From positions 868,001 to 932,000 of the forward strand of contig JASVEC010000012.1 of the NCBI GenBank assembly GCA_030770535.1: a stretch of DNA of 64,000 nt, read 5' to 3'. The position numbers and the translations under genes were made by a program. Shown piece by piece: positions 1 through 11,079 of the stretch. The notes beneath the pieces were generated by a model, which saw only the letters and a list, made by a program, of their open reading frames with translations, had not been told where the DNA came from and made no database searches. Origin of the DNA: Batkoa obscura. Its lineage: Eukaryota > Entomophthoromycota > Entomophthoromycetes > Entomophthorales > Batkoaceae. Positions within the stretch are counted from its first letter, which is position 1. Each line of letters opens with the position of its first letter.

Positions 1-30
1 ATAAAATAAAAAAATACACTACTGTGTAAT

Positions 31-243
31 TTAGCAATCATCACCACAGCAGCAAAAACCCCAATCGCAATCTCCATTGATACCCCATCGTGAACTTGAA
101 GGATACTCATGGCAAGCATTTCCACATTCATAATCAGCAACACATATTCCTCCAGCTCTAACATTACATCTTCTACAGATATCCGAGCCAGCTACAAAGA
201 GGACAAAAAAGAGAACTAATAATAATTTGAAACTGTTAAACAT
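31..243 (-). CDS. Secreted 10-cysteine defensin-like peptide, type 1, copy 1
   Basis: A 70-residue secreted peptide. Residues 1-20 form a hydrophobic signal peptide ending in AGS. The ~50-residue mature part has ten cysteines, C-x2-C-x7-C-x5-C-x3-C-x14-C-x4-CCC-x3-C, ending on a cysteine. The core CxxxC ... GxC ... CxC matches the cysteine-stabilised alpha-beta (defensin-like) signature; the four outer cysteines could give two extra disulfides. The mature peptide is acidic (about net -4), unlike most cationic antimicrobial defensins, so function (antimicrobial, host-directed or signalling) is open. No intron. It is the first of eight units of a head-to-tail minus-strand array and encodes the same protein as the gene at 1969-2181. 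Fold assignment is inference from spacing only. Confidence 0.8.
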   Translation of the reverse strand: MFNSFKLLLVLFFVLFVAGSDICRRCNVRAGGICVADYECGNACHEYPSSSRWGINGDCDWGFCCCGDDC

Positions 244-1968
244 TTATTATATTCTATAATAAATTATTATTAGTACTTGTAATAATATTTATGAAGTTAA
301 GTGATTACTTTTTACAATGAGAAAACTATTGTTGATAACCTTCATGTATCATTTTGTACATTATTTATACCATTTTTTAAGGATATACAATATGGAGCTA
401 ATGATATCAATATTCAAGAATCAATAATGTAGGATTGACAATATCAATATTTAGGAGTAGGTTGTACATTATATTATACATGTCATGATTTTCGACTTAA
501 AATAAAGTTAACTTCAATTACATACTTTACGATAATATGGCAATAAACAATTTTGATTAAAATATTTAACCTTTTTTACTTTATTTTTCAATTCAATATT
601 TAACCTGTCAACTTATTTTATTATTTCGTTTGTTGATTTTCTATATGAAAATTTATTACATCTTAAAATGCATCTCTTCATGATTTAATTAATTCATAGC
701 AGTTATAACTGGAAGTGATTAAAAAAGTCGGAAGTAACATCACCACATAAATAGTATAAGCCAATAATTATACTATTCTGTATTTAGAAAGACTTCTAAA
801 ATTAACTTAATCTATTTTACTAATAAAAACCGGTTTGTTTGTTTTATAAAACTTGTTCTTTTTATTATATAAAATAGTGGAATAAATTGTTAACTTTGTA
901 ACTTCCCCTTTATACGATATTCTAAACCTTATCAAGCATATGTATTATTGTTCTTAACAATACTAATAATATAAGTTGATAACAAATGTATCAAAATCAA
1001 AAAACGATAGTCACAGTGTTATTATTTAAATAAAGGTTGTAAAAAGCGTATTACATATTGGAATAAAAAATGCTAAAATTTACAGATTGTTTATTAAATT
1101 TTCTATCTTTTCATGGTTATCAGGTACATACACTAGCAAAAAAATTTCGATGACATAACTTTATCATTAGACATAAAATGATTTGAAAAATAGCTAGTAC
1201 ATTAAAAGAAATTATACTACTAAAAGAAAGGACGACAAATTATATAGCTTAGTTTTTACTCCTTTACCATTTTTCAGCTTCCCCTCCTTTGGTTACAGCA
1301 TTTACCAACTTTTAATTTCTGTCCCATCATAAAATATATTTTTTAACAACTCTATTGCGCTCGAAACTATGCAGCTTTCTCGACTAGATCAGGATCCCAG
1401 GCTAAAATATTGTTTATGCTCTTCCTTGAATGTTGGTTGGCTATCTTCTACAAGCTACGACAGAAGCTTCATAAAATTGGGTCATTCAAAATCCTCACTT
1501 TACCTATTAGGTTTGAATCTTGTTGGTAATTTCAACCTTCTTATTGGGAGTAACTTTCTGCTTTCTTGGAGACCCTGCTCATTTTTGGATCTTTGCCGCC
1601 CTGGGCCACCTTCAACATTAACATACGTCAGCTAGATAAAACATGAAGTCTAATTTATTACAAATTAAAAGTTACTTGACAATTCTTTAATAAGTTAAAT
1701 CTTTACAAACCAACAATGTAATAAAAATATTAATTGTCCATTAAACAATATCTAAATTGAATTAATTAAAAGCGCTTAGATTTCAAAAAGTTATAATTTG
1801 TTAACAAAATTGAACATTAAAATTAAAATTAAAGTAATAAGATGTTTGATACAAATTGTTTATTCTACTATTAAGGACGACCTTCAAAGTAGTTTAATAT
1901 CCAACAAACTTATTGTCATATAATGCAGTATTGTAAGATAAGGATAGACAAATATACCACTGTATAGT
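244..1968. other. Array spacer, unit 1
   Basis: No convincing gene. The first ~370 bp (to about 615) is nearly identical to 2182-2553 upstream of copy 2; from there to about 1000 the two units are still alignable but clearly diverged. A pyrimidine-rich block at about 1251-1330 resembles blocks at 3331-3420 and 6895-7005 in other units. An open frame at 1369-1635 has no recognisable protein features and is not called. Confidence 0.6.
362..369 (-). promoter_or_regulatory. TATA-like box of peptide copy 1
   Basis: TATAAATA on the minus strand, about 120 bp upstream of the ATG at 243. The same box recurs at almost the same distance (114-118 bp) upstream of the other intact array genes, which supports a promoter element rather than chance AT richness. 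Confidence 0.5.
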
Positions 1969-2181
1969 TTAGCAATCATCACCACAGCAGCAAAAACCCC
2001 AATCGCAATCTCCATTGATACCCCATCGTGAACTTGAAGGATACTCATGGCAAGCATTTCCACATTCATAATCAGCAACACATATTCCTCCAGCTCTAAC
2101 ATTACATCTTCTACAGATATCCGAGCCAGCTACAAAGAGGACAAAAAAGAGAACTAATAATAATTTGAAACTGTTAAACAT
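1969..2181 (-). CDS. Secreted 10-cysteine defensin-like peptide, type 1, copy 2
   Basis: Encodes the same 70-residue pre-peptide as copy 1: 20-residue signal, ten cysteines, CxxxC/GxC/CxC core, terminal cysteine. It lies 1938 bp from copy 1 in the same orientation. The coding sequence and about 370 bp upstream are almost identical between the two, while the sequence beyond has diverged much more, which points to recent gene conversion between older tandem units. One of the few upstream differences falls in the TATA-like box. Likely secreted; activity unknown. Confidence 0.8.
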   Translation of the reverse strand: MFNSFKLLLVLFFVLFVAGSDICRRCNVRAGGICVADYECGNACHEYPSSSRWGINGDCDWGFCCCGDDC

Positions 2182-2299
2182 TTATTATATTCTATAATAA
2201 ATTATTATTAGTACTTGTAATAATATTTATGAAGTTAAGTGATTACTTTTTACAATGAGAAAACTATTGTTGATAACCTTCATGTATCATTTTGTACAT

Positions 2300-2307
2300 T
2301 ATTCATA
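2300..2307 (-). promoter_or_regulatory. Altered TATA-like box of peptide copy 2
   Basis: At the position matching 362-369 of copy 1 the minus strand reads TATGAATA instead of TATAAATA, with identical flanks. It could lower or shift initiation of an otherwise identical gene; this is inference. Confidence 0.35.
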
Positions 2308-2997
2308 CCATTTTTTAAGGATATACAATATGGAGCTAATGATATCAATATTCAAGAATCAATAATGTAGGATTGGCAATATCAATATTTAGGAGTAGGT
2401 TGTACATTATATTATACATGTCATGATTTTCGACTTAAAATAAAGTTAACTTCAATTACATACTTTACGATAATATGGCAATAAACAATTTTGATTAAAA
2501 TATTTAACCTTTTTTACTTTATTTTTCAATTCAATATTTAACCTGTCAACTTATTTTATTACTTTATTTATTAATTTTTAGTTGAGGGATCTGTAGCATC
2601 TTAAAATGTATCCCTTTATGATCTAATAGGTTTCTATTTAGTGTGATTTGGAGCTAGGTAAACGAGTTGAAGATAATATCACCACAGAAAATATTATAAG
2701 ACAAGAATATTTTTTCTGATTTGACTAAATTTTCAAAGAATTAGTTTAATTCATTTTAATAATAATAACTAGTAAGGTTATTATACATAAAAGCTTGCTC
2801 TTTCTATTATATAATGCGGTAGGATCAATTGTCGTTTTTATAGCTTCCGCCTTAGATTATACTAGAAACTTGTCAAGCATATATAATATTATTTATTGTA
2901 ATATTAATAATTTATGTTGCCAACAAAGTGTTAAATTTGATAAATTAATAAGTACAGCACAAATATTTTAACTAACATGGTAAAAATACATAATATT

Positions 2998-3096
2998 TAG
3001 GACGTATTTTTTTGTTTAAGAATTTTACTAACAACCTTTTCGCTCAAATAGCGCTTAAAAAATGGAAAAAGTGATGAAACCAAAAAAAGCATCCCC
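2998..3096 (+). mobile_element. ~100-bp MITE (family M1)
   Basis: Diverged left end, then the family body (GTTTAAGAATTTTACTAACA, CGCTCAAATAGCGCTT, GAAAAAGTGATGAAACC) and a TCCCCA right end. No matching 2-bp target duplication is visible. Confidence 0.8.
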
Positions 3097-3418
3097 ATAT
3101 ATTACATGGAAATTTATTACTATTTAGAATTTAAATTTATAATTTTTTTCTTTGTTCCATAATTATTAAGGTTATTTAATAATTTAAAATATACACTAAT
3201 TAGGCTAATATTTTTCGATGATATGGCTTAAATCATTAGAATTATAATAGCTTGAATAGCTAACTGATACATCAATAGGAATTATAGTAATAAAAGGAAT
3301 AGCGATGTTTCGTTTTTTAATTTTTTACTCCTTTACCTTTTTCCATCCCCCCTCTCCTTTAATTAAAATCCTTATCAGCCTTCAACCTCTATCCCACCAC
3401 AACGTTTTTTTCTAAAAC

Positions 3419-3474
3419 TTTTATTTTATTTTATTTTATTTTATTTTATTTTATTTTATTTTATTTTATTTTAT
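3419..3474 (+). repeat. (TTTTA)n microsatellite
   Basis: About eleven uninterrupted TTTTA units in the spacer of array unit 2. Likely length-polymorphic; no other role seen. Confidence 0.9.
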
Positions 3475-4098
3475 ATAACTTTCTTGACCATAGAAATACT
3501 CCATACCAAGGTCTTATTTTATTAACTAACTTCCCTAACCTATGGTCCTCTTTCCTAGATTAAAACTTTGATCTTTTCTTAACTATGATACAAACTTTGT
3601 TTGATAGAATCTCCTAAAAACAACTTTTTTGTTCATTAATATTCTATTTATTAGTGATTCCAACCATCCTGTCGGGAACGATTTTCTACTTTTCGGAGAC
3701 CCGCTCTCTTTTGATTTTTCACTGCCTTGATTTTCCTTCAGCATTCACAAATGATGATGGAACAAAATATAAAGACTTAATGTCTTTAAGATTGACGAAT
3801 ATGTCATCAGTAGCTTTATCTTAGATAATACAATATTAAAATAAAACGATGGTAATTAATACTATTTAAGTGTTGGATATTAGATCAATTATATCATCAA
3901 AAACATATTAGCTCTTTAAAAACCAAAAGTGTATCATTAATTTAGGATTTTTAAAACCAAATTAAATAGTTTATATGTATAGCATAAATATTAATTAAAT
4001 ATAAAAGACAGTATACTCAATATATTAGCATTGAAGCAGCTTAATATAATATAAAATAGTATTTTTAGATACTGTAAGAAATAAAATATCATCACATG

Positions 4099-4318
4099 CG
4101 TTTAACAATCTGCTCCACAGCAACACAAACCCCAATCAAAATCCCTATGATAATTCCATCTTAAACTTCTTTTCATACCTTTTACAAGAGATGCGACAAT
4201 CGCTACAATGAAAACATGAGTCATTTGTATCATTGCACCTTTTACAAACACTTGAAATTTAAAACAAGAAAAAAAGAGTTTTTTTTTGAAAATACTAAGT
4301 ATTTTAAATATTTACAAA
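4099..4318 (-). pseudogene. Broken cysteine-rich peptide copy (fossil)
   Basis: Clear similarity to the array genes at the 3' end (the CCC/GxDC tail region) and weaker similarity towards the signal peptide. It is broken by several changes and not expressed as a normal peptide. Its upstream region (about 4345-4640) still aligns to the promoter flank of copy 1, so it is an old tandem unit rather than a stray insertion. Confidence 0.65.
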
Positions 4319-4649
4319 TGAGTGATGATTAACGCTTGAATTAAATATGTATTTAAATGTACACTTTTTACAATAAAATAAGCGTCGGTAAGCTTTATGT
4401 ATGCTTTTACAAACTATAAATACTATTTTTTTCAAGAATAAACTAAATAGCATTGATAATGCTAATAGTCAAAGGTGAGCTATGCGTGATACAATATAGC
4501 TCATGGTTTTTTTATTATAAAGTAAACCCAACTTTCATTATACGCTTTACAATAATATGATAATGAACGGCTTTGACTAAAACATTTAATCTTTTCTACT
4601 TCAGTTTTTAATTTAATATCAATCTTTTAAATCCCTTTATTCCGTTATA

Positions 4650-4748
4650 TGGGGATGAGTTTTTGTTTAAGAATTTTACTAACAATTTTTCCTGTCAAAT
4701 TGCACTTAACAAATGGAAAAAGTGATGAAACCAAAAAAAACACCTCCA
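4650..4748 (+). mobile_element. ~100-bp MITE (family M1), left arm of inverted pair
   Basis: Full-length copy, TGGGGATGAG start and ACCTCCA end, flanked by TA on both sides. Shares a private variant (CCTGTCAAATTGCACTTAA) with the inverted copy at 4798-4895. Confidence 0.85.
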
Positions 4749-4797
4749 TATACTAGACTATTTAGTTTTAACTATTAGGATAAAATGAATTGCTATA

Positions 4798-4895
4798 TGG
4801 TAATGTTTTTTTGGTTTCATCACTTTTTCCATTTTTTAAGTGCAATTTGACAGGAAAAATTGTTAGTAAAATTCTTAAACAAAAACTCATCCCCA
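4798..4895 (-). mobile_element. ~100-bp MITE (family M1), right arm of inverted pair
   Basis: Full-length inverted copy, flanked by TA on both sides, almost identical to 4650-4748 read from the other strand. Confidence 0.85.
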
Positions 4896-5385
4896 TATTA
4901 TTCAATTAGAAATGTACTTGGCAATTCTTCGTTTTTGACTAAAATATCTAGTGAAATAAAGTATTAGTAAATAAATATATTTTTTTAAAAGTTCTTGAAA
5001 GAGATAAGCCCCCGAGTGCTTTATTTATTATAATATAAGATCGAAAGTACACGAATGGCACAATGGGGTATTTAGCTAATAGCTCACATCCTCTTTCATT
5101 TTTGGGTTGTTTAGTAACAGAGTGGGAAAAAATGGTAAATAAATAATTGCATTTGAAAACTGTATTTATTGTATCAATAAAAGGCACTTTAGGGTTTAAA
5201 AAGCTGAAAACATGATATTAAAAACTTAAATATCATTTGAACTAATTTATATATTATTATAGTTAGTGTAATCATTTATTTTGATAAAATGCAATAGTTT
5301 ATAACTCAGTACTAAAGTAGGCCGGTATCATACACAAAGCATTGTAAGATATTGAAATAGGCGCATGTCTTACTTTGAATAATCT

Positions 5386-5438
5386 AACAATCATCACCAC
5401 AGCAGCAAAAACCCCAATCGCAATCTCCATTGATACCC
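5386..5438 (-). pseudogene. Fragment of the peptide gene's 3' end (fossil)
   Basis: About 50 bp matching almost exactly the last part of the type 1 peptide gene (GxCDWGFCCC region), ending abruptly. Too short to encode a product. Its near identity to an intact gene, next to unrelated sequence, suggests a recent short conversion or a rearrangement junction. Confidence 0.65.
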
Positions 5439-7738
5439 TATTTATACTATATTATCAGCTGTAAGTAATCTAGTTTGATAACCTTGTTGCTCAAACTTGG
5501 ATTTAGTGCCACATTACATAACCTTTTTATTACATGATCTTTTTATTACGCTAAAAAACCAACCACTGTTATAATTAGTACATTTAAAAAGTATAAAAAA
5601 GGCTAAATGACTCAAAGGTAATAACTCAATGACTATCACTGTTTAATAAATATAGGCAAGTTTAAAGACTCAGTTAAAATTAGGGTCAAAATTTTTTACG
5701 TAGCGTAAATATTGAAAAAATACTAAATATTGGACAAAAAAACACTGCCATAGAAGTAATTTTAAAGTTAAGCAAAAAAGTAGTTAATTTCTATCACTTT
5801 GTACTTAACTCGTAATTTTTACTAAAATTTATATTGAACAAAAATTGAAGCTTTTAACTAACCCATATATTGAAAACGGCAGAAAATGGCAATTAACCAT
5901 AAAATGACTCACTCAATCTATTTCGTGTTTTTACAAACTTGCGTTTTTTGACAACTTAGTTCTATTTCAATGATGCAACACTTGATGAATTGACCAATTT
6001 CAATCAAAAAAAACCTAATGATTAACGGAAAATGTTGGCATAAATCAGTTGAAACAATTCAAAGTTAATTAGGAATGGTTAAACTTTATTTCATGATAAT
6101 ACAAGTCAAGGATGTTATAGCCAATTAAAGAAAGTTAGAGGCTGTTATGAAGAAAATCCTAAAGACTCAAGGATTTTTTGGGCTGATCTTTAATTTTAAT
6201 AGAGATTGGTTCATTAGTTAACTATGTAATAAAGCTATTAAATATTATATAGCCTGTGATATTTATTATAACTATCTAGATATTGGACTACTCGAGCTGG
6301 GATCTAGTTATTTTATATGTAAATATAGTTATGTATCAAGAAGTCATAGTAATATACCAATATGTTAACATAAATATGAGTGGATAAAAATGGGTTGCAA
6401 ATAAATGTAAATTGATATAGAACAATTAAATATACCAATATATTTATTCGTAGAATGAACATGTCAATAAAATATATTGTTAACTGGATGAAGATTAAAG
6501 ATAAGAGAAATTGGCAATATTTGTGCTAATTTTTATATATTAGGGTCAAGTGTCGATCAAGAACCAAAGTACAGATAGAATGAAGGTTACAAAACCAATA
6601 ACCAAAAAGAAGCTGAAGTAAAATGATATTGGTTAAATTATTTCAAGTTTAATACGCAGACGTTCTTTGTTCAAGAATTTCACTACTGTCTTTTTCACTT
6701 AATATCTCTTAAAAAATAAAGAAAATAAAGAAGCTAAAAGATATCCCCAAATGATTTATTTAATATAATAGGGTTGTTTATTGACTCAATAATAAAATAG
6801 TTTAGTGGTATACAATTAATCACAAAAAAACAGATATTGATTAACTTTTTTTTAAGGCCGTATTAAGTAAACAAAAAAGTTTTGTATTAATTCAATAGCT
6901 TTTACCTTGTCCCAATTTTACCTCTTTTTTCCAACTTCCCTTTCTTTGAAATTTTATTTAAAAATAAACTACTTACAGCTATTTCATCTCTATTATGATC
7001 CAATTAACTATAAATTTAAAGATAAAACTTTGCTAAGATCAAGTCAAATTCTAATGATCAGGCTATAGAAAGATAAAAAAAACAATAAAATAATATAACT
7101 TTATTCCAAAATTATACAAAAAGATCTTATTTCTATTGTATCTCTTCTTATTTTATGATGTTTTCAAGAAATCAAGCTGGAAACAATTAGCCTTGGGCAT
7201 AAATTAATTCAAAGAATAATAATTTACGTTATAATTGATGCACTAAAGATATAATATCAACCTTTACAGTGTAAGTAATTGTTTTAGACTTTAAAGTACT
7301 CTATATATGCTATAACATTATTGTATATTTCGAAAATGTAATTAATAATATCAGGTTCAAAATGATTTGAATTCGTAGTTAATACTATTGCTAAAAACAT
7401 ATAAAATAGTGTTATAATAAAATGTTTTGGACTCAAATTTTTACTTATTATCAATCCTTTGTTTTTTAATTTGAATTTCTGATAAAACAAAGCATTGATA
7501 AACAAATACTATTTGTATATTGAAAAATAGATTAGTTGCAACAATAAAAGCAATTTAGAATATAAAAACTTAAGATGTATTGTAAAAATTGAGGGTTTTT
7601 AAATTAAATATCATTTTAATAAGCATGAATTTTTATTTGATAAAAAAGATGCCTTATAATTGATATTGAAATACTTTAGTATTATATATAATAGTATTAT
7701 AAGATATCAATACAAACAAATGTATCACATTGTACAGT
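5439..7738. other. Array spacer, unit 4
   Basis: About 2.3 kb without a supported gene. Holds a degraded MITE (6659-6749) and a pyrimidine-rich block at about 6895-7005 similar to those in other units. The open frame at 7284-7505 has no recognisable features. Confidence 0.5.
6659..6749 (+). mobile_element. Degraded MITE (family M1)
   Basis: Recognisable order of family blocks (TTCAAGAATTT, ACTT...CTTAAAAAAT, TATCCCCA) with many substitutions; an old copy. Confidence 0.5.
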
Positions 7739-7948
7739 TTAGCAATCTGCACCACAGCAGCATCTACCCCAATCACAGTCTCCATTAAGACCATACTTTG
7801 GACTTCTATTCTCCCAACTACAAATGTTTAAGCAATCCTGGTCAACAAGACATTGGCCAGTTTTAACAGTACATCTTCTACAGATATCTGAACCAGCTAC
7901 ATAAAGGACAAAGAAAAGAGCTACTAATAATTTGAAACCGTTAAGCAT
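7739..7948 (-). CDS. Secreted 10-cysteine defensin-like peptide, type 2, copy 1
   Basis: A 69-residue secreted peptide with a 20-residue signal peptide (ending AGS) and ten cysteines, C-x2-C-x6-C-x5-C-x3-C-x14-C-x4-CCC-x3-C. The DICRRC start and NGDCDWG...CCCG.DC end are shared with type 1; the middle differs (one residue shorter before the third cysteine, different loop between CxxxC and GxC). The mature peptide is near neutral (about -1). It has the same protein and upstream ~115 bp as the gene at 9230-9439, 1491 bp away. Defensin-like fold is inferred from the CxxxC/GxC/CxC pattern. Confidence 0.8.
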   Translation of the reverse strand: MLNGFKLLVALFFVLYVAGSDICRRCTVKTGQCLVDQDCLNICSWENRSPKYGLNGDCDWGRCCCGADC

Positions 7949-9229
7949 TTTATATATTCTAAAATATATAACTATTAGTACTTTATAATATTTATAACTA
8001 AATGTTTACCTTTTATAATGAGGAAATCAATGTTGATAAACTTTGACAACGACTCAATACACTATTTATACTATTTTTTGGAGGTGGATAGTGTAAAGAT
8101 GATGATTTTAGTGTTTAAAAATAGATTATGTATGATGCTATCTATTTTATAAGATATTACTTATAAACAAAGTTAGTTTTAATTGTATAGTTTACGATAA
8201 TAAAACAATTGACAGTTTTGTTCAATAAGTAGCTATTTTATATATTTTTCAGTTTAATATCTAATCTAAAAGCACCTTTTATTACTTTATTTATCAATTT
8301 TATAGAATAAAATTTATAGTTACAGTATCCAACGCTTTACAAAATAATTTATTCTTGTTAGACGTAATTCAATGATAAGTAAAATTAAGGATAATACCAA
8401 TGTAAAGAATTACCATTAATTCAATAATATTGAATGATCCTATTTAGCTTTTGAACTACCTTTTAGGTTAATCTATCCTTATTAAGTAAAGTAAGAGATT
8501 TTAGTTTCTAAAAGCGTGATACGATTATTTCTAGTACGATTAAATAAGTTATTCTTTTGACTCATCCCTAACAATTGTTTATAAAGATTATTGAGCAAAC
8601 ATCGATATTATTTTAAAAAGATGATAAAGCATGTGGCAACAAATGCATTAAAATAATAATACTAATATTAATAGTAGTAATAGTTAGTTTATAATCAAAA
8701 ATTGTATCTACGTGTTGTAGATTAAATGTACTCAAAATTATGATAAGAATTTATAACCCTTTATCTTATTATCATGATTACTATATGAGATTAATAATTC
8801 AATTTATGTATTAATAATTTAGTATTTTTAATAATGTAGCTTTTATTGTTAGCTTTAGAAAGCTTGTAACAGCTAGCGGATACTATTATTAAAAACTATA
8901 CTAAATAAAATATAAGATTATTTTGCAATGATATTTGTTTTTAGCAGTTCTTCATTCTATGGATTTGGATACAAAAAAGCAATAGTACATAAATATTAGT
9001 TTTGTATCAAGCAGTAGTTAACTAAGTAAATGAAAAATAGCTTTTGAGAGACAATAAACACATAAGTTACATCAAAGGTATCTAATATTTAAAAAACAGT
9101 GTTATTTAACACAAATAATTTATTTTAATAAAAAAGAAATAGTTTGTACTACAGTATCAGAATAGTTTGGTGTCATACAGAACAGTATCATAAGGTATCA
9201 AAATAAACAAATGCATCACATTGTACAGT
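7949..9229. other. Array spacer, unit 5
   Basis: Conserved promoter block to about 8092, then AT-rich sequence with no gene or MITE seen. Confidence 0.55.
8062..8070 (-). promoter_or_regulatory. TATA box of peptide type 2 copy 1
   Basis: TATAAATAG on the minus strand, 114 bp upstream of the ATG, in a block (about 7960-8092) conserved with the next copy. Confidence 0.55.
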
Positions 9230-9439
9230 TTAGCAATCTGCACCACAGCAGCATCTACCCCAATCACAGTCTCCATTAAGACCATACTTTGGACTTCTAT
9301 TCTCCCAACTACAAATGTTTAAGCAATCCTGGTCAACAAGACATTGGCCAGTTTTAACAGTACATCTTCTACAGATATCTGAACCAGCTACATAAAGGAC
9401 AAAGAAAAGAGCTACTAATAATTTGAAACCGTTAAGCAT
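9230..9439 (-). CDS. Secreted 10-cysteine defensin-like peptide, type 2, copy 2
   Basis: Same 69-residue protein as the gene at 7739-7948. Identity extends about 25 bp past the stop and to about 145 bp upstream of the ATG, then drops sharply at a common point (GGAGGTGGATA). This sharply bounded identical tract inside diverged units looks like gene conversion. Signal peptide, ten cysteines and terminal cysteine are all intact. Confidence 0.8.
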   Translation of the reverse strand: MLNGFKLLVALFFVLYVAGSDICRRCTVKTGQCLVDQDCLNICSWENRSPKYGLNGDCDWGRCCCGADC

Positions 9440-9552
9440 TTTATATATTCTAAAATATATAACTATTAGTACTTTATAATATTTATAACTAAATGTTTAC
9501 CTTTTATAATGAGGAAATCAATGTTGATAAACTTTGACAACGACTCAATACA

Positions 9553-9561
9553 CTATTTATA
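9553..9561 (-). promoter_or_regulatory. TATA box of peptide type 2 copy 2
   Basis: TATAAATAG on the minus strand, 114 bp upstream of the ATG, identical context to 8062-8070. Confidence 0.55.
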
Positions 9562-10080
9562 CTATTTTTTGGAGGTGGATAATATAAGATGATTTTGATG
9601 CTTAAAAATAAATTATGTATGATATTATATGTTACATTACATAGTTCATAATTTGATTCTTTTGAATGATAGCAATTTTAATTATATATCTTACGATAGT
9701 GGATTAATGGATTTTGCTTAAAAAGAAGGTAGCTTTTTTATAGATATTTTTCAATTTAACACATTACCTGTCAACTTTTATTACTTTAAATATGAATTCC
9801 TATGTTATAAAAATAGGAATATTCCAGATGCGACGCTTTATAATGTAATCTATTTATGTTGAATATAATTTTATGGTGGATAAACTGCATAGTGATATCA
9901 GAATAAGGATTTGCTATAAAATCATTTATTCTACTTTATATTCAAATAAACTTTGTAATCAATTTTTGACTCATTCTAACCATATAAAGAAAAGTAAGAT
10001 TAAATTATTTTCAAAAACCTGTTATAATCGTCACAATAATGGGCAGATAATTTGATACTGCATAGTTTTTTGAAAAAAAT

Positions 10081-10180
10081 TGGGGATGTATTTTTGTGTT
10101 CAAGAATTTTACTAGCAAATTTTCTGCTCAAATAGCACTTAAAAGATGGAAAAGTGATGAAGCCAAAAAAAACACCTCCA
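10081..10180 (+). mobile_element. ~100-bp MITE (family M1)
   Basis: TGGGGATGTATTTTTGTG start and ACACCTCCA end, body intact. No matching 2-bp flank seen. Confidence 0.85.
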
Positions 10181-10870
10181 TCGTTATTATTATTCTATAA
10201 TCCCTCCTGAAAACTATATATTTAAATATTATCAAGCAAATAACAATACCTTTTTTATAAAGAATAATAAAATATATAGTAATGGATGCATTAAAATATA
10301 ATGGTAATAAATATAGTATAAATAATTGGCCTAAAGCAAAAAAAATACTTTATATACTATAATATAAATATACTCAATTTTGACTTTAATCTATAGAATG
10401 TTTGCTATTTTCATTATTACTATAGTTATGATATACGATTAATTAGTTTACTTCATGTATCAATATTAATATCTTTATAATGATATGATTTCTATTATCA
10501 AATTTGAAGTTCCAGTCGGGTTCATAATGAAAACTATGCAAGGTAATAATAATATACTTTATAATTAATCTCTTATTTTTTGATAGCTTTTTATTTTTTT
10601 ACTTAAATTTCTAGTAAAACAGATTATCAATGAGTAGTGTCAATTGGATATTATATTAAAATAATAGTATATATAAAGTAATTCAGTACCCGAAACTCAA
10701 AATAATTTTAAAATTTAAAATTTTCAAATAAAATGAAATATGATTATAATTAACATAAATCTTCTATTTTGATAAAATAGTCTATTATTCAAACGCTAAA
10801 TTAGATTGGCACTCTGTGTACGGCAGTGTGATAAGAGATCAAAATAACAATATATAGTATTTTGTACAAT

Positions 10871-11079
10871 TTAAAAATCCGTATCACAATATCAAATATC
10901 CTAATTGTAGTCTCCGTTGGTAGCTTATACTAAATTACAAGGGTTTTTATAACAAGCATTTAATCAATTTTTGTCAGGAGCACATCTTTATTTTTAAAAC
11001 TGAACTTTTTGTAGATACTCTAATTAGCTACATAAAAGGCAAAAAGAAAACCAATACTATCTTAAAACCGTTATGCTTT
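10871..11079 (-). pseudogene. Broken cysteine-rich peptide copy (fossil)
   Basis: Full-length but strongly decayed relative of the array genes, in the same orientation; the signal-peptide end and the tail are the most recognisable parts. It carries multiple breaks and appears old. Confidence 0.6.

Larger units (their letters stand above)
2182..4098. other. Array spacer, unit 2
   Basis: No gene seen. Contains the duplicated promoter region (2182-2553), a diverged unit body, a ~100-bp MITE at 2998-3096, a pyrimidine-rich block at 3331-3420 and a TTTTA microsatellite. Confidence 0.6.
4650..4895. repeat. Near-perfect inverted repeat, ~98-bp arms, ~49-bp loop
   Basis: The two MITEs above face each other and differ at only a few positions. 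As RNA or single-stranded DNA they could fold into a long hairpin. Their shared private variant argues for local inverted duplication rather than two independent insertions. Confidence 0.8.
4319..5385. other. Array spacer, unit 3
   Basis: Old promoter-flank homology to about 4640, then an inverted pair of MITEs (4650-4895), then AT-rich sequence without a recognisable gene. An open frame at 4948-5187 shows no conserved features. Confidence 0.55.
9440..10870. other. Array spacer, unit 6
   Basis: Promoter block to about 9583, one MITE (10081-10180), otherwise no gene seen. Confidence 0.55.

Noticed and set aside
1369-1635. 88-residue open frame in the peptide array spacer
   Set aside because: No signal, domain or codon bias; the surrounding block is a repeated pyrimidine-rich spacer and the frame is not kept in the homologous unit.
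1884-2102. 72-residue open frame overlapping peptide copy 2
   Set aside because: A shadow of the peptide gene in another frame on the same strand; the copy 1 region does not keep it.
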